Source: a virus
DNA length: 29,895 nt
Reading direction: 5' to 3' (one strand)
Virus record (IMG/VR): IMGVR_UViG_3300030450_003318
Span: 1-29,895 of that record
Shown: one piece after another, positions 1 to 5,837 of the stretch
Position numbering within the stretch: position 1 is the stretch's first letter
Layout of the letters: every line of letters begins with the position of its first letter
Translations under genes and position numbers: made by a program
The notes under the pieces: model-generated
Database searches by the model: none
The model's input: the letters and a program-made list of their open reading frames with translations, nothing else
Told to the model about the DNA's origin: nothing

Positions 1-259
1 CTCAGTAAATACTAGTTTATATATTGGTTACAAAGCTATTAGTGCTAATTATTGGTGGGACTATATAAAAAGTTGGAGTAGGTCACCTGGAATTAATGGA
101 GTTTCTTGGAATCTTGGCGGTGGTACTCCTTCCGCAGAGGGGGCTTTAAATGTAACTATTGAAGATGAACCCCTTATAATGTGGCTAAATTTAGCTCCTA
201 CAGGAACAGCAACAGGAACAGCAACAGCTTATATTACATATCAAATTGTAAAATTATAA
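1..259 (+). CDS. Phage structural protein, 3' part (gene begins at 29624)
   Basis: This is the C-terminal 85 or so codons of the gene that starts at 29624. The split falls inside a Gly codon (GG at the end of the window, C at position 1). The segment contains the aromatic run ANYWWDYIKSWSR, an SAEGALNVTIEDEP stretch, and a Thr/Ala/Gly tail built from a 12-bp tandem repeat (200-223). The stop TAA (257-259) overlaps the ATG of the next gene at 259 (TAATG), a coupling arrangement repeated many times here. A GTG at 181 in another frame could extend the downstream gene, but that would create a 79-nt overlap with this clearly coding frame. Confidence 0.75.
   Translation, partial: SVNTSLYIGYKAISANYWWDYIKSWSRSPGINGVSWNLGGGTPSAEGALNVTIEDEPLIMWLNLAPTGTATGTATAYITYQIVKL
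200..223 (+). repeat. 12-bp tandem repeat within coding sequence
   Basis: Two exact copies of acaggaacagca (200-211 and 212-223) followed by a partial third (acagc). It encodes alternating Thr-Gly/Thr-Ala near the C-terminus of the structural protein. It could vary in copy number by slippage; no function is evident. Confidence 0.6.
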
Positions 260-1287
260 TGGACACTACTAAATACCTTTACGCTTTAATAATGTTTATA
301 GTTTTTGGGTTAGCTACTTGTAATGCTCAATTCTTTAAATACGCTACTATTTATACCTCTATGAGCATGAATACTAGTATGGTGGAAAATCAAGATTATA
401 TAGCAATTAATAAAGGTTATGAGGAGGTTACGCAAATAAATCCTTATGACTATAATTTTACACTAGGAATAAGAAAAATAGCTAGATATGAGTACGAACA
501 GAAAAAAAGGACTTGGTATACAGGTAATGAGCAAACTAGCAGCGACTATACTACTATTGGTAATAATATTGGCTGGGAGTATTTACTTAATTATTCTTTT
601 ATACGCCGTAGGTCTGAAAAATTTACTAATCAAGATTTTTGGATTAGATATTTAGGTAATAGTTGTGTTACTAAAGTGCAGGTTAAAAATGACGAGGCTA
701 GGGATTTAGAGTTTAACTCTTTTGATACTAGGTTTAGATTAAATAAAGGTAGGTGGGACTTTACTGTTGGTTTAATAGGTAGGAATCATAGAGTTTATGG
801 ATATGTGCCTATAGAGGACTTTTGGGAAAGTGGAGAAAATACCTTTTTTGACCTAGCGGAAGATTTTGGTTACTCTAGTGAAATAGTGGGAGGTCAGTTT
901 CATTGGTTTAAAAATGGAGAGTTGCTAGCTACTAGTAATGATGAGTTTTTTAAACATTACTTTGGGAGAGCTATTGCTGACTATAATAGAGAACAAATAG
1001 ACGCTTTAGGTAATGTAAACGAGCTTTCAGTAGTTTTAGGGGCGTCTTACTATAAGTATAGTAATGATTTCTGGCTTCATTCTTGGGTAAATTTATTACC
1101 CTATCATTATGGAATAGATGAATATAGCTACGAGTATGAAAAAACTCCAATAGATTTAGATTTAGGAATAATAACAGGTTGGAAAATTACTAATTCTCTG
1201 GGTATTTTTCTAGAGGGGACTTATTTGAGCTACTGGGAAAAGCCAATATATGAGTGTAAAGTAGGGTTTAACTATTTAATAAAATAA
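259..1287 (+). CDS. Secreted, probable outer-membrane beta-barrel protein
   Basis: The 342-residue product starts at ATG 259, overlapping the previous stop (TAATG). This start gives a clear signal peptide: MDTT, a hydrophobic core around residues 7-20, and a likely cleavage near CNAQ (residues 21-24). The rest is rich in aromatic and alternating hydrophobic/polar segments (for example FTLGIRKIARYEY, WEYLLNYSFIRRR, FRLNKGRWDFTVGLIGR, LDLGIITGWKI, LGIFLEGTYLSYW, CKVGFNYLIK), the pattern of outer-membrane beta-strands, and it ends in an amphipathic strand. Export and a barrel fold are inferred. Its place at the head of the lysis/envelope block suggests action on the host outer membrane, such as superinfection exclusion or release. 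Related proteins seem to exist in other marine Bacteroidetes phages; their function is not known to me. Confidence 0.75.
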   Translation: MDTTKYLYALIMFIVFGLATCNAQFFKYATIYTSMSMNTSMVENQDYIAINKGYEEVTQINPYDYNFTLGIRKIARYEYEQKKRTWYTGNEQTSSDYTTIGNNIGWEYLLNYSFIRRRSEKFTNQDFWIRYLGNSCVTKVQVKNDEARDLEFNSFDTRFRLNKGRWDFTVGLIGRNHRVYGYVPIEDFWESGENTFFDLAEDFGYSSEIVGGQFHWFKNGELLATSNDEFFKHYFGRAIADYNREQIDALGNVNELSVVLGASYYKYSNDFWLHSWVNLLPYHYGIDEYSYEYEKTPIDLDLGIITGWKITNSLGIFLEGTYLSYWEKPIYECKVGFNYLIK

Positions 1288-1288
1288 T

Positions 1289-1795
1289 ATGAAAAATATA
1301 ATACAGTATATACTTTGGATATTAATAGCTTTATCTAGTGGTATTGTTTTATCTCAATCTAATTGTGAGCTTTGTGTAGAACAAAACGGGTTTTACTGTG
1401 GAGATGATGAGAGTAACTGGACGCAATACTCTCCTCTAGGGTGTGTTCCTAATGGTTTAAATGGGTTATTTTATCTTAATGATGGTTGGAGTGACTGTAA
1501 TGATAGTAGTGATGAACAGGAGGCTACTCCTACTACTTTAGCTGAGTGTGATATATACAATATTAACGATACTATATTTATTACTGATACTCTTTATATT
1601 AATATAACTGATACTTTAACAGTAACAGAGTATATAGATTGTAAAACAGGTCTACCTTGTGAAAATATAGGTATAATTGAGATACTAAATAAATCTCAAA
1701 ACGAAAACAAAATATATAATATTGAAGGAAAAGAAATATATAGACGAAAGGGGTTATATATAGAAAATGGAAAAATTAACTTTAAAATAAAATAG
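1289..1795 (+). CDS. Secreted Cys-rich protein with LDLR class A-like motif and T9SS-like C-terminal tail
   Basis: The 168-residue product has an N-terminal signal peptide (residues 1-23, ending GIVLSQS). Residues 26-87 hold six cysteines (26, 29, 37, 52, 70, 87). Within them GCVP, DGWSDC and NDSSDE follow the order of an LDL-receptor class A module (CxP...DGxxDCxDxSDE...C), whose acidic residues bind calcium. A Thr/Ile-rich linker follows (residues about 92-115, NDTIFITDTLYINITDTL). The last 29 residues (KIYNIEGKEIY...KGLYIENGKINFKI) have the shape of a type A T9SS sorting domain: IYxxxGxx, then KGLYIxxGK. The linker-plus-tail layout is common in secreted Flavobacteriia proteins. The LDLR-A match is partial, because spacing is longer between the fourth and fifth Cys. 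Confidence 0.7.
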   Translation: MKNIIQYILWILIALSSGIVLSQSNCELCVEQNGFYCGDDESNWTQYSPLGCVPNGLNGLFYLNDGWSDCNDSSDEQEATPTTLAECDIYNINDTIFITDTLYINITDTLTVTEYIDCKTGLPCENIGIIEILNKSQNENKIYNIEGKEIYRRKGLYIENGKINFKIK

Positions 1796-1797
1796 AT

Positions 1798-1980
1798 ATG
1801 AAAGATGTAATAATGAAAATGGTAAATAGTAGAAAATTTTGGTATGGATTTTCTATACTAATGGTTATAATGTTTTCTCAAGATTTAGGAATTAGTGAAA
1901 CAAAAATGAACAGCTTACTAGTAGTTGGTGTTGCTCTAATTATAGGTCAGGGACTAGCTGATAAATCTTGTAGAAAATAA
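1798..1980 (+). CDS. Small two-helix membrane protein, holin-like
   Basis: The 60-residue product starts at ATG 1798, two bases after the previous stop. It has a basic N-terminus (KMVNSRKFWYG), a hydrophobic segment at about residues 17-27 (FSILMVIMFSQ) and a second at about 39-53 (SLLVVGVALIIGQGL), ending DKSCRK. The SRKFW entry motif followed by two membrane helices and a short charged tail is typical of small holin-like proteins in Bacteroidetes phages. It sits in a tightly packed block with two other membrane proteins and a candidate lysin, consistent with a role in lysis. The holin call rests on size, topology and context. Confidence 0.6.
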   Translation: MKDVIMKMVNSRKFWYGFSILMVIMFSQDLGISETKMNSLLVVGVALIIGQGLADKSCRK

Positions 1981-1984
1981 ACAA

Positions 1985-2260
1985 ATGGCTACAGAAGTAT
2001 CAGAATCAAGTAAATTCACTCTATCATTAAAGAGTATTATAGCTATAGTAGTTATAGTTAGTAGTTTTGTAGGACAATATTATGTTTTAAGTAATGATAT
2101 AGAGCTAGCAAAGCGTCTACCTGAATCAGAAATTAGCAGGTCAGAGCTAGATTTAAAGCTAGAGTTAATTAGTAAAACAGTAATGTCAAACGCTGACAAA
2201 CTAGAAAAAATAGAAAACCAAGTAGAGAAGATAGAGGAGCGGGTTTATGAGTTAAAATGA
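1985..2260 (+). CDS. Membrane-anchored coiled-coil protein of the lysis block
   Basis: The 91-residue product has a single hydrophobic segment at about residues 14-35 (LKSIIAIVVIVSSFVGQYYV) followed by a charged, heptad-like helix to the C-terminus (ISRSELDLKLELISKT, then ADKLEKIENQVEKIEERVYE). A short N-terminal tail, one membrane helix and a coiled coil could suit a holin accessory protein, an inner-membrane spanin, or an oligomerising membrane protein. Its stop overlaps the start of the next gene (ATGA at 2257-2260). No catalytic or recognisable family motif is visible, so only topology and context support the description. Confidence 0.65.
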   Translation: MATEVSESSKFTLSLKSIIAIVVIVSSFVGQYYVLSNDIELAKRLPESEISRSELDLKLELISKTVMSNADKLEKIENQVEKIEERVYELK

Positions 2261-2637
2261 GATACTTTAAATACATACTACTACTGTTGGTAGGGCAAAT
2301 TGCCTTAAGCCAAAATACTGTAACAAGTGAGGGAGCTTTAAATAAATACCTCAAAACTAACGGTGTGTTAGTAATAGAATTTTGGGCTAAATGGAATGAT
2401 AAAAACTCTTGTAGTTTTTTAGAAGACCTGGAAGATTGCAATACTGTTAAGGCAGATATTGGAATTTGTACAGCACTACAAGAAAAATATAACATAGAGG
2501 TCTTACCAACACTAGTAGTTATTAACAATTCTAATGAAGTTTGCAGATTTACAGGTAACTTACTGTTTAAACTTTCTGTTAGTAAAAACCAAGTACAAGC
2601 TAAAATAGATAGTATAATAATTAGTAAATTTGAGTAA
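2257..2637 (+). CDS. Exported thioredoxin-fold protein lacking the CxxC active site
   Basis: The 126-residue product has a signal peptide (residues 1-18, YILLLLVGQIALSQ). The mature part follows the thioredoxin pattern: a beta-strand VLVIEFWAKW (37-46), an alpha/beta middle, then YNIEVLPTLVVINN (78-91) with the expected cis-Pro at P84. Where active thioredoxins have WCxxC, this protein has WNDKN (46-50), so both redox cysteines are missing; C52, C61, C71 and C96 lie elsewhere. A thiol-disulfide oxidoreductase role is therefore doubtful; binding or chaperone use, or non-canonical use of C52, is possible. Start overlaps the upstream stop (ATGA) and the stop overlaps the next start (TAATG). Confidence 0.7.
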   Translation: MRYFKYILLLLVGQIALSQNTVTSEGALNKYLKTNGVLVIEFWAKWNDKNSCSFLEDLEDCNTVKADIGICTALQEKYNIEVLPTLVVINNSNEVCRFTGNLLFKLSVSKNQVQAKIDSIIISKFE

Positions 2638-3257
2638 TGAATTTAACAGTAGAAAATATACAGGATACTTTAAGAGATAAGGGTTTTGCCTGGTTTAGTA
2701 ATGGAGATTATAACCTAAATATAGTAGGTGTTAGAAATAGTGAAACGGGAGATGAGGTTACTAATAAATTTGACGATAAAATTACAGTTTCCTACAAGGT
2801 AGAGGGGGAGTGGAAATTCCTTTGTTTTGATTGTACTACCGACCCAGGAAAATACTGGGTAAAAAACATAATGAGAAAAGAGGGGGTAGCCGCTTTAAAG
2901 GAAGGACAGTACAGAGGGGCTTATAGAATAGATAAACACAGAGGTCAGTATGACGCACTATGTCAAAGAGGGGCAAAGGTTGTGGTATATAGGGACGCAA
3001 ATAAGGACTTAACATACGATTTAAGCGAAGATAATACACAGGAAGGTTATTTTGGTATAAACATACATAGAGCGACAGGAAGGTCAGGAAAAACATCAAC
3101 ACAGGTGGATAAATGGTCTGCGGGCTGTCAAGTAATTGCTAGTAATGATGATTGGAATGAGTTTATGTTTGTTTGTCATAAGGCTAAAAACCTCTGGGGG
3201 AATAGTTTTACTTATACATTAATTAAAAGCGAAGATATTTATGGGCTTACTGAATAA
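2637..3257 (+). CDS. L,D-transpeptidase (YkuD)-like protein, candidate endolysin
   Basis: The 206-residue protein carries, at residues 138-165, YFGINIHRATG... followed by DKWSAGCQV. The His (H144) and the Ser-x-Gly-Cys (S161, G163, C164) reproduce the order and spacing of the L,D-transpeptidase active site (HxG, then SxGC). The Arg that usually follows is replaced by Gln/Val. Upstream, residues 92-125 (YRGAYRIDKHRGQYDALCQR, then VVVYRDANKD) fit the strands of that fold. It has no signal peptide, lies between holin-like genes and overlaps the 3TM-type holin gene by 17 nt, where endolysins usually sit. I infer a peptidoglycan-active lysin using this fold to cut or exchange peptide stems; the actual reaction is not provable here. 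Confidence 0.65.
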   Translation: MNLTVENIQDTLRDKGFAWFSNGDYNLNIVGVRNSETGDEVTNKFDDKITVSYKVEGEWKFLCFDCTTDPGKYWVKNIMRKEGVAALKEGQYRGAYRIDKHRGQYDALCQRGAKVVVYRDANKDLTYDLSEDNTQEGYFGINIHRATGRSGKTSTQVDKWSAGCQVIASNDDWNEFMFVCHKAKNLWGNSFTYTLIKSEDIYGLTE

Positions 3258-3615
3258 AATATTTGGTGGAGGTGGAGCTAGCTTAATAGGTAGTATAGAT
3301 AACCTAATAGACAATGTAACCACTACTAAAGAAGAAAAGTTATTAATAAAAAAACAAATGAAAGCTCTAGTACAGCAAGAAATAAGTAAACGCTGGGAGT
3401 ATGATACTAAACACGGAAATATGCTTACTAGGTCTGTTAGACCTTTAGTGTTAGTTTTTTTAATAGTATGCACAATGTTATTAGTGTTTATTGATAGTGG
3501 AAGTATAGAGTTTAATGTAGCGGAAAAATGGACGGACTTATTACAGCTAACTCTAATAACAGTAATAGGAGCTTATTTTGGAGGGCGTTCAGTAGAGAAA
3601 CTAAAAAATAAATAG
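3241..3615 (+). CDS. Holin, 3TM/GTA-holin-like
   Basis: The 124-residue protein begins with a Gly-rich amphipathic segment (GLLNKIFGGGGASLIGS). A charged helix follows, then the motif LTRSVRPLVLVFLIVCTMLL (residues about 61-80) and a second membrane helix ending VIGAYFGGRSVEK (108-120). The TRxxRPLVL entry and the final GAYFGGRSVEK are hallmarks of the phage/gene-transfer-agent 3TM holin family; here two membrane helices are evident plus the amphipathic N-terminus. It would form inner-membrane lesions that give the lysin access to peptidoglycan. It starts inside the preceding lysin gene (17-nt overlap), so the two are probably coupled. Confidence 0.8.
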   Translation: MGLLNKIFGGGGASLIGSIDNLIDNVTTTKEEKLLIKKQMKALVQQEISKRWEYDTKHGNMLTRSVRPLVLVFLIVCTMLLVFIDSGSIEFNVAEKWTDLLQLTLITVIGAYFGGRSVEKLKNK

Positions 3616-3703
3616 TATTAAAAAAGATTACAGATTAAGGCTAACACAAACAGAGTACGACCTTATCAAATCTAGTAGAGATAAGGAAACTAGAAATACT
3701 CTA

Positions 3704-4354
3704 GTGATTGGTGATTTACACGAACCATTTTGTTTAGAGGGTTATCTAGAGCACTGCTTATACGCTTATGATTATTATAACTGTAATAATGTGGTTTTTA
3801 TTGGAGATTTAATAGATAACCACTATTCTAGCTTCCATACTAGCGACCCTGACGGATATGGGGCTGGAGAGGAGTTAGACAGAGCAATAGATAAGATACA
3901 GGTTTGGTATAAACATTTCCCTCTAGCGAAAGTATGTATAGGAAATCATGACGCTATTGTTCGCAGGAAGGCTTTTGAGAGTTGTATTAGTAAAAGGTGG
4001 GTTAGAGATTACAACGAGGTGCTAGAAACGCCAGGCTGGGAGTTTAAAGAGTATCATAAAATAGATAATGTAGTATACACTCACGGAACAGGTACTAGTG
4101 GTAGGTCTGCTGCTGTAAAAAAATCAGTAGAGTTTCAGGATAATACTGTTCAGGGTCATATTCATACAGAAAGCTCTATAATATATGAGGGAAAACACTG
4201 GGGTATGCAGGTTGGTTGTGGTGTAGACAGGTCTAGTTATGCAATGGCGTATGCTAAATTCTTCCCTAAAACCTACAAAATAGCCTGTGGGGTAATACTA
4301 GATAACGGAAAACTTCCAATTATATTACCACTAACAACTCTATCTAAACAGTAA
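3704..4354 (+). CDS. Calcineurin-like metallophosphoesterase
   Basis: From the GTG at 3704 the product has 216 residues with all core metallophosphoesterase motifs: GDLH (D4, H6), GDLIDN (D35, D38), GNHD (N81, H82, D83), H127 and GHIH (H152, H154). These ligands bind a di-metal centre that hydrolyses phosphate esters; substrate cannot be read off. The GTG start puts the first metal motif at residue 3, which is too close to the end. The same frame stays open back to 3605 and encodes a plausible N-terminus (KKDYRLRLTQTEYDLIKSSR, then TRNTLV) but has no ATG, GTG or TTG. A rare start (ATT 3617 or ATA 3608), or a frameshift from the holin frame, is possible. It is the last gene before the convergent terminator region. 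Confidence 0.85.
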   Translation: MIGDLHEPFCLEGYLEHCLYAYDYYNCNNVVFIGDLIDNHYSSFHTSDPDGYGAGEELDRAIDKIQVWYKHFPLAKVCIGNHDAIVRRKAFESCISKRWVRDYNEVLETPGWEFKEYHKIDNVVYTHGTGTSGRSAAVKKSVEFQDNTVQGHIHTESSIIYEGKHWGMQVGCGVDRSSYAMAYAKFFPKTYKIACGVILDNGKLPIILPLTTLSKQ

Positions 4355-4362
4355 AAGAAAGA

Positions 4363-4385
4363 GAGGGCACACTATTAACGCCCTC
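4363..4385. terminator. Convergent intergenic hairpin, probable terminator
   Basis: A perfect 6-bp stem (gagggc 4363-4368 with gccctc 4380-4385, 11-nt loop) lies 9 nt after the metallophosphoesterase stop and about 90 nt past the end of the - strand operon. Read on the - strand it is followed by a pyrimidine-rich tcttcttt-like run, better for a terminator in that direction. Just downstream on the + strand are two further pairings that compete: cccc/gggg (4385-4388 with 4395-4398) and gggggt/accccc (4395-4400 with 4419-4424). The arrangement suggests a two-way terminator between converging operons. Confidence 0.6.
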
Positions 4386-4430
4386 CCCTTCAGCGGGGGT
4401 TATAAACAAATGAAAAATACCCCCCTTACG

Positions 4431-4450
4431 CGTTTTAAGCCGATTTAAGC
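4431..4450. repeat. 10-bp tandem repeat in convergent intergenic region
   Basis: Two adjacent copies, cgttttaagc (4431-4440) and cgatttaagc (4441-4450), differ at one base. It lies between the convergent hairpins and the end of the - strand operon. Function unknown; it could be a protein-binding site or chance. Confidence 0.45.
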
Positions 4451-4474
4451 GACTTTCTGTCTTTTTGAATGGTT

Positions 4475-4732
4475 TTATATTTCCTGCCCTTTAAATGTGC
4501 TTTGGAATATATATTTTGCAATAGTCACAGAATTACCAAACCTATTTTTTTTAGTAACAGGTTTACTAGTTATGCTCCACCCGTCTTTTCTTAAGTCATA
4601 GATTATAGAACTTAATCTAGTAGCCCCGTACTCTTGTATTGCCTCTAGGCTAGTAATACTACCAAATTCTTTTAAATGATAGCTAACCGCCTCCTTTTGT
4701 GTTGTTCCGTATATAAATGTGTTTTTTTTCAT
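4475..4732 (-). CDS. Helix-turn-helix protein (HTH_39-like)
   Basis: The 85-residue protein contains a winged-helix pattern: TQKEAVSYHLKEFGSITSLE, then AIQEYGATRLSSIIYDLRKD, then GWSIT (residues about 10-54). The sequence EAIxxYGxTRLxxIIxxLRxxGW matches the small helix-turn-helix family commonly listed as HTH_39 in phages, where Gly-Ala-Thr-Arg-Leu begins the recognition helix. The wing would be VTKKNRFGNSVTIAKYIF. It is the promoter-distal gene of the - strand operon. A DNA-binding role is likely; targets are unknown. The start context (AAATTATG) matches its neighbours. Confidence 0.7.
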   Translation of the reverse strand: MKKNTFIYGTTQKEAVSYHLKEFGSITSLEAIQEYGATRLSSIIYDLRKDGWSITSKPVTKKNRFGNSVTIAKYIFQSTFKGQEI

Positions 4733-4735
4733 AAT

Positions 4736-5008
4736 TTAATCTGTTTTAGTTTCGTTTTTAAATGTGCTATTTACTATTACATCTTGAGAGGCGTTTTTAT
4801 ATCTATATCCGTCCTTGTTTTTCAAAAGCCACTTTGCTAGTTCCTCTCTAACCTGGTCAGTATTTACCCACTCTATTAGGTTATACGCCTCTATTGTTAC
4901 TGTAAATTCGTTACCGTGTTCATCTGTTCCTACTAGGGTAATATCCCCTTCAAAAAAATGATAACAATTAATGTTATTTAGCCTTTTAGTAATTGTGTTT
5001 TCTGTCAT
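4736..5008 (-). CDS. Hypothetical early phage protein, 90 aa
   Basis: I do not recognise this protein. It is acidic to neutral, with a predicted beta-rich core (CYHFFEGDITLVGTDEHGNE, then FTVTIEAYNLIEW) and a helical C-terminal part containing VREELAKWLLKNKDGYRYKN. There is no signal peptide or membrane helix. Its start overlaps the stop of the 49-residue gene upstream (ATGA on the - strand), so the two are probably translated together. Small soluble proteins in an early operon of this kind often act on host functions, but nothing in the sequence says which. Confidence 0.7.
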   Translation of the reverse strand: MTENTITKRLNNINCYHFFEGDITLVGTDEHGNEFTVTIEAYNLIEWVNTDQVREELAKWLLKNKDGYRYKNASQDVIVNSTFKNETKTD

Positions 5009-5154
5009 AATTTATTTATTTCTTTTAATATTTTTTTAGCAACATCGCACCCCTCTAGCATTTTATCATCTACATAACTGTATAGCGTTAAATATTCTTC
5101 CCATAGATTTGCTACTGATTTATTCTCTTTTATTAATTCGTGTAAACTTTTCAT
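5005..5154 (-). CDS. Small hypothetical protein, 49 aa
   Basis: A 49-codon frame begins MKSLHELIKENKSV and ends KKILKEINKL. It fills the gap between two larger genes exactly: it starts 4 nt after the upstream stop, and its TGA overlaps the ATG of the downstream gene (ATGA). Predicted largely helical and charged, with one Cys in the segment MLEGCDVAKK. Codon use (TTA, AGT, GAA, AAA) is like the neighbours. Perfect fit within the operon is the main evidence that it is real; no function is recognisable. Confidence 0.6.
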   Translation of the reverse strand: MKSLHELIKENKSVANLWEEYLTLYSYVDDKMLEGCDVAKKILKEINKL

Positions 5155-5158
5155 AGTT

Positions 5159-5377
5159 TTATTTATTAAACTGGTATATTACTTCATTGATTTTTGAATC
5201 ATCTACAAATATATGTTCAACTTTTTTATCTCTTTCTATAAATTTTGCCACCTTTTTCGCCCACTCAACACTATCTGTTGTTTCTTCATCAATCCAGCCT
5301 TCATGCGTATAGCCTTCATAAGCCACCTGTATAGTGTATCTTTTTTTTCTTCCTTTATAGTTTTTTATATTTTCCAT
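5159..5377 (-). CDS. Hypothetical early phage protein, 72 aa
   Basis: An unrecognised 72-residue soluble protein. The N-terminus is strongly basic (NIKNYKGRKKRYTIQVAYEG), followed by an acidic helix (WIDEETTDSVEWAKKVAKFI) and a final beta/alpha part (VEHIFVDDSKINEVIYQF). The order strand-strand-helix-strand-helix could be a small alpha/beta fold. It has the AAAATTATG start context shared with neighbours and lies between two 49-residue genes. The basic start may contact nucleic acid, but this is only inference. Confidence 0.65.
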   Translation of the reverse strand: MENIKNYKGRKKRYTIQVAYEGYTHEGWIDEETTDSVEWAKKVAKFIERDKKVEHIFVDDSKINEVIYQFNK

Positions 5378-5381
5378 AATT

Positions 5382-5531
5382 TTAATCTTTTTTAGTATTC
5401 CACCTAACTACATATTCATTAATTACCCACTTAAAACTAATGTCAGTTGCTTTTTCATCTAATTGTAGTTTTTCTACAAAATCTGTAGTATCAGACCAAT
5501 CTGAAAAGTTTGCTGTTTTATCTTTTTTCAT
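5382..5531 (-). CDS. Small hypothetical protein, 49 aa
   Basis: A 49-codon frame beginning MKKDKTANFSDWSDTTDF and ending EYVVRWNTKKD fills the gap between two larger genes, 4 nt from each. Its start context (AAAATTATG) is the same as those of its neighbours at 5377, 5008 and 4732, which supports real translation. It is acidic in the first two thirds with three Trp residues, and ends with a likely beta-hairpin (ISFKWVINEYVVRW). No family is recognised. Confidence 0.6.
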   Translation of the reverse strand: MKKDKTANFSDWSDTTDFVEKLQLDEKATDISFKWVINEYVVRWNTKKD

Positions 5532-5535
5532 AATT

Positions 5536-5832
5536 TTATTTGTTTAAATCTGTTAATATTATTTGTTTACTTTCTATACGCTCTAGTATTTGTTTTCTAT
5601 CAAGACCTAGCCACTTGTATAAATATTTGCTTGTAGTTCTTGAGTAGTCTAGGGCGTATGTATCTAGGTGGGTTTCAAAAACACTTCTTGTAATAACTAT
5701 TTTTGCTATTAGTGTTTCATAGCTTTGAAAAATTCTTAATTCCTCTTTTTCTGTTTTTATATTTATATCAAACTGATTTGATACTTCTCTACCTGACCTT
5801 TCACTTGTTAAATTTTTTACTTTTATATTCAT
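5536..5832 (-). CDS. Conserved phage protein, DUF8033-like
   Basis: The 98-residue protein opens MNIKVKNLTSERSGREVSNQ and contains FQSYETLIAKI, then LDYSRTTSKYLYKWLGLDRK and a short charged end. The order KVKNLTS...NQF, FQSYxxxIAK, DYSxTTxKYxxxFLGxxxK is one I recognise from a small conserved protein common in phages and integrated elements of Bacteroidetes (DUF8033-like); its function is unknown. Start lies behind AAAACAAATG, the strongest recurring start context of this operon. Family assignment is from memory of the motif order. Confidence 0.65.
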   Translation of the reverse strand: MNIKVKNLTSERSGREVSNQFDINIKTEKEELRIFQSYETLIAKIVITRSVFETHLDTYALDYSRTTSKYLYKWLGLDRKQILERIESKQIILTDLNK

Positions 5833-5837
5833 TTGTT

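Noticed and set aside
181-258. GTG at 181 as start of the outer-membrane protein gene
   Set aside because: It would add 26 residues before a clear signal peptide and overlap 79 nt of the preceding gene in another frame. ATG 259 gives a TAATG overlap and a normal signal peptide.
4401-4410. Exact copy of element 1 (tataaacaaa) in the convergent intergenic region
   Set aside because: No element 2 follows at the fixed distance (the bases there are a C run), and no + strand gene follows.
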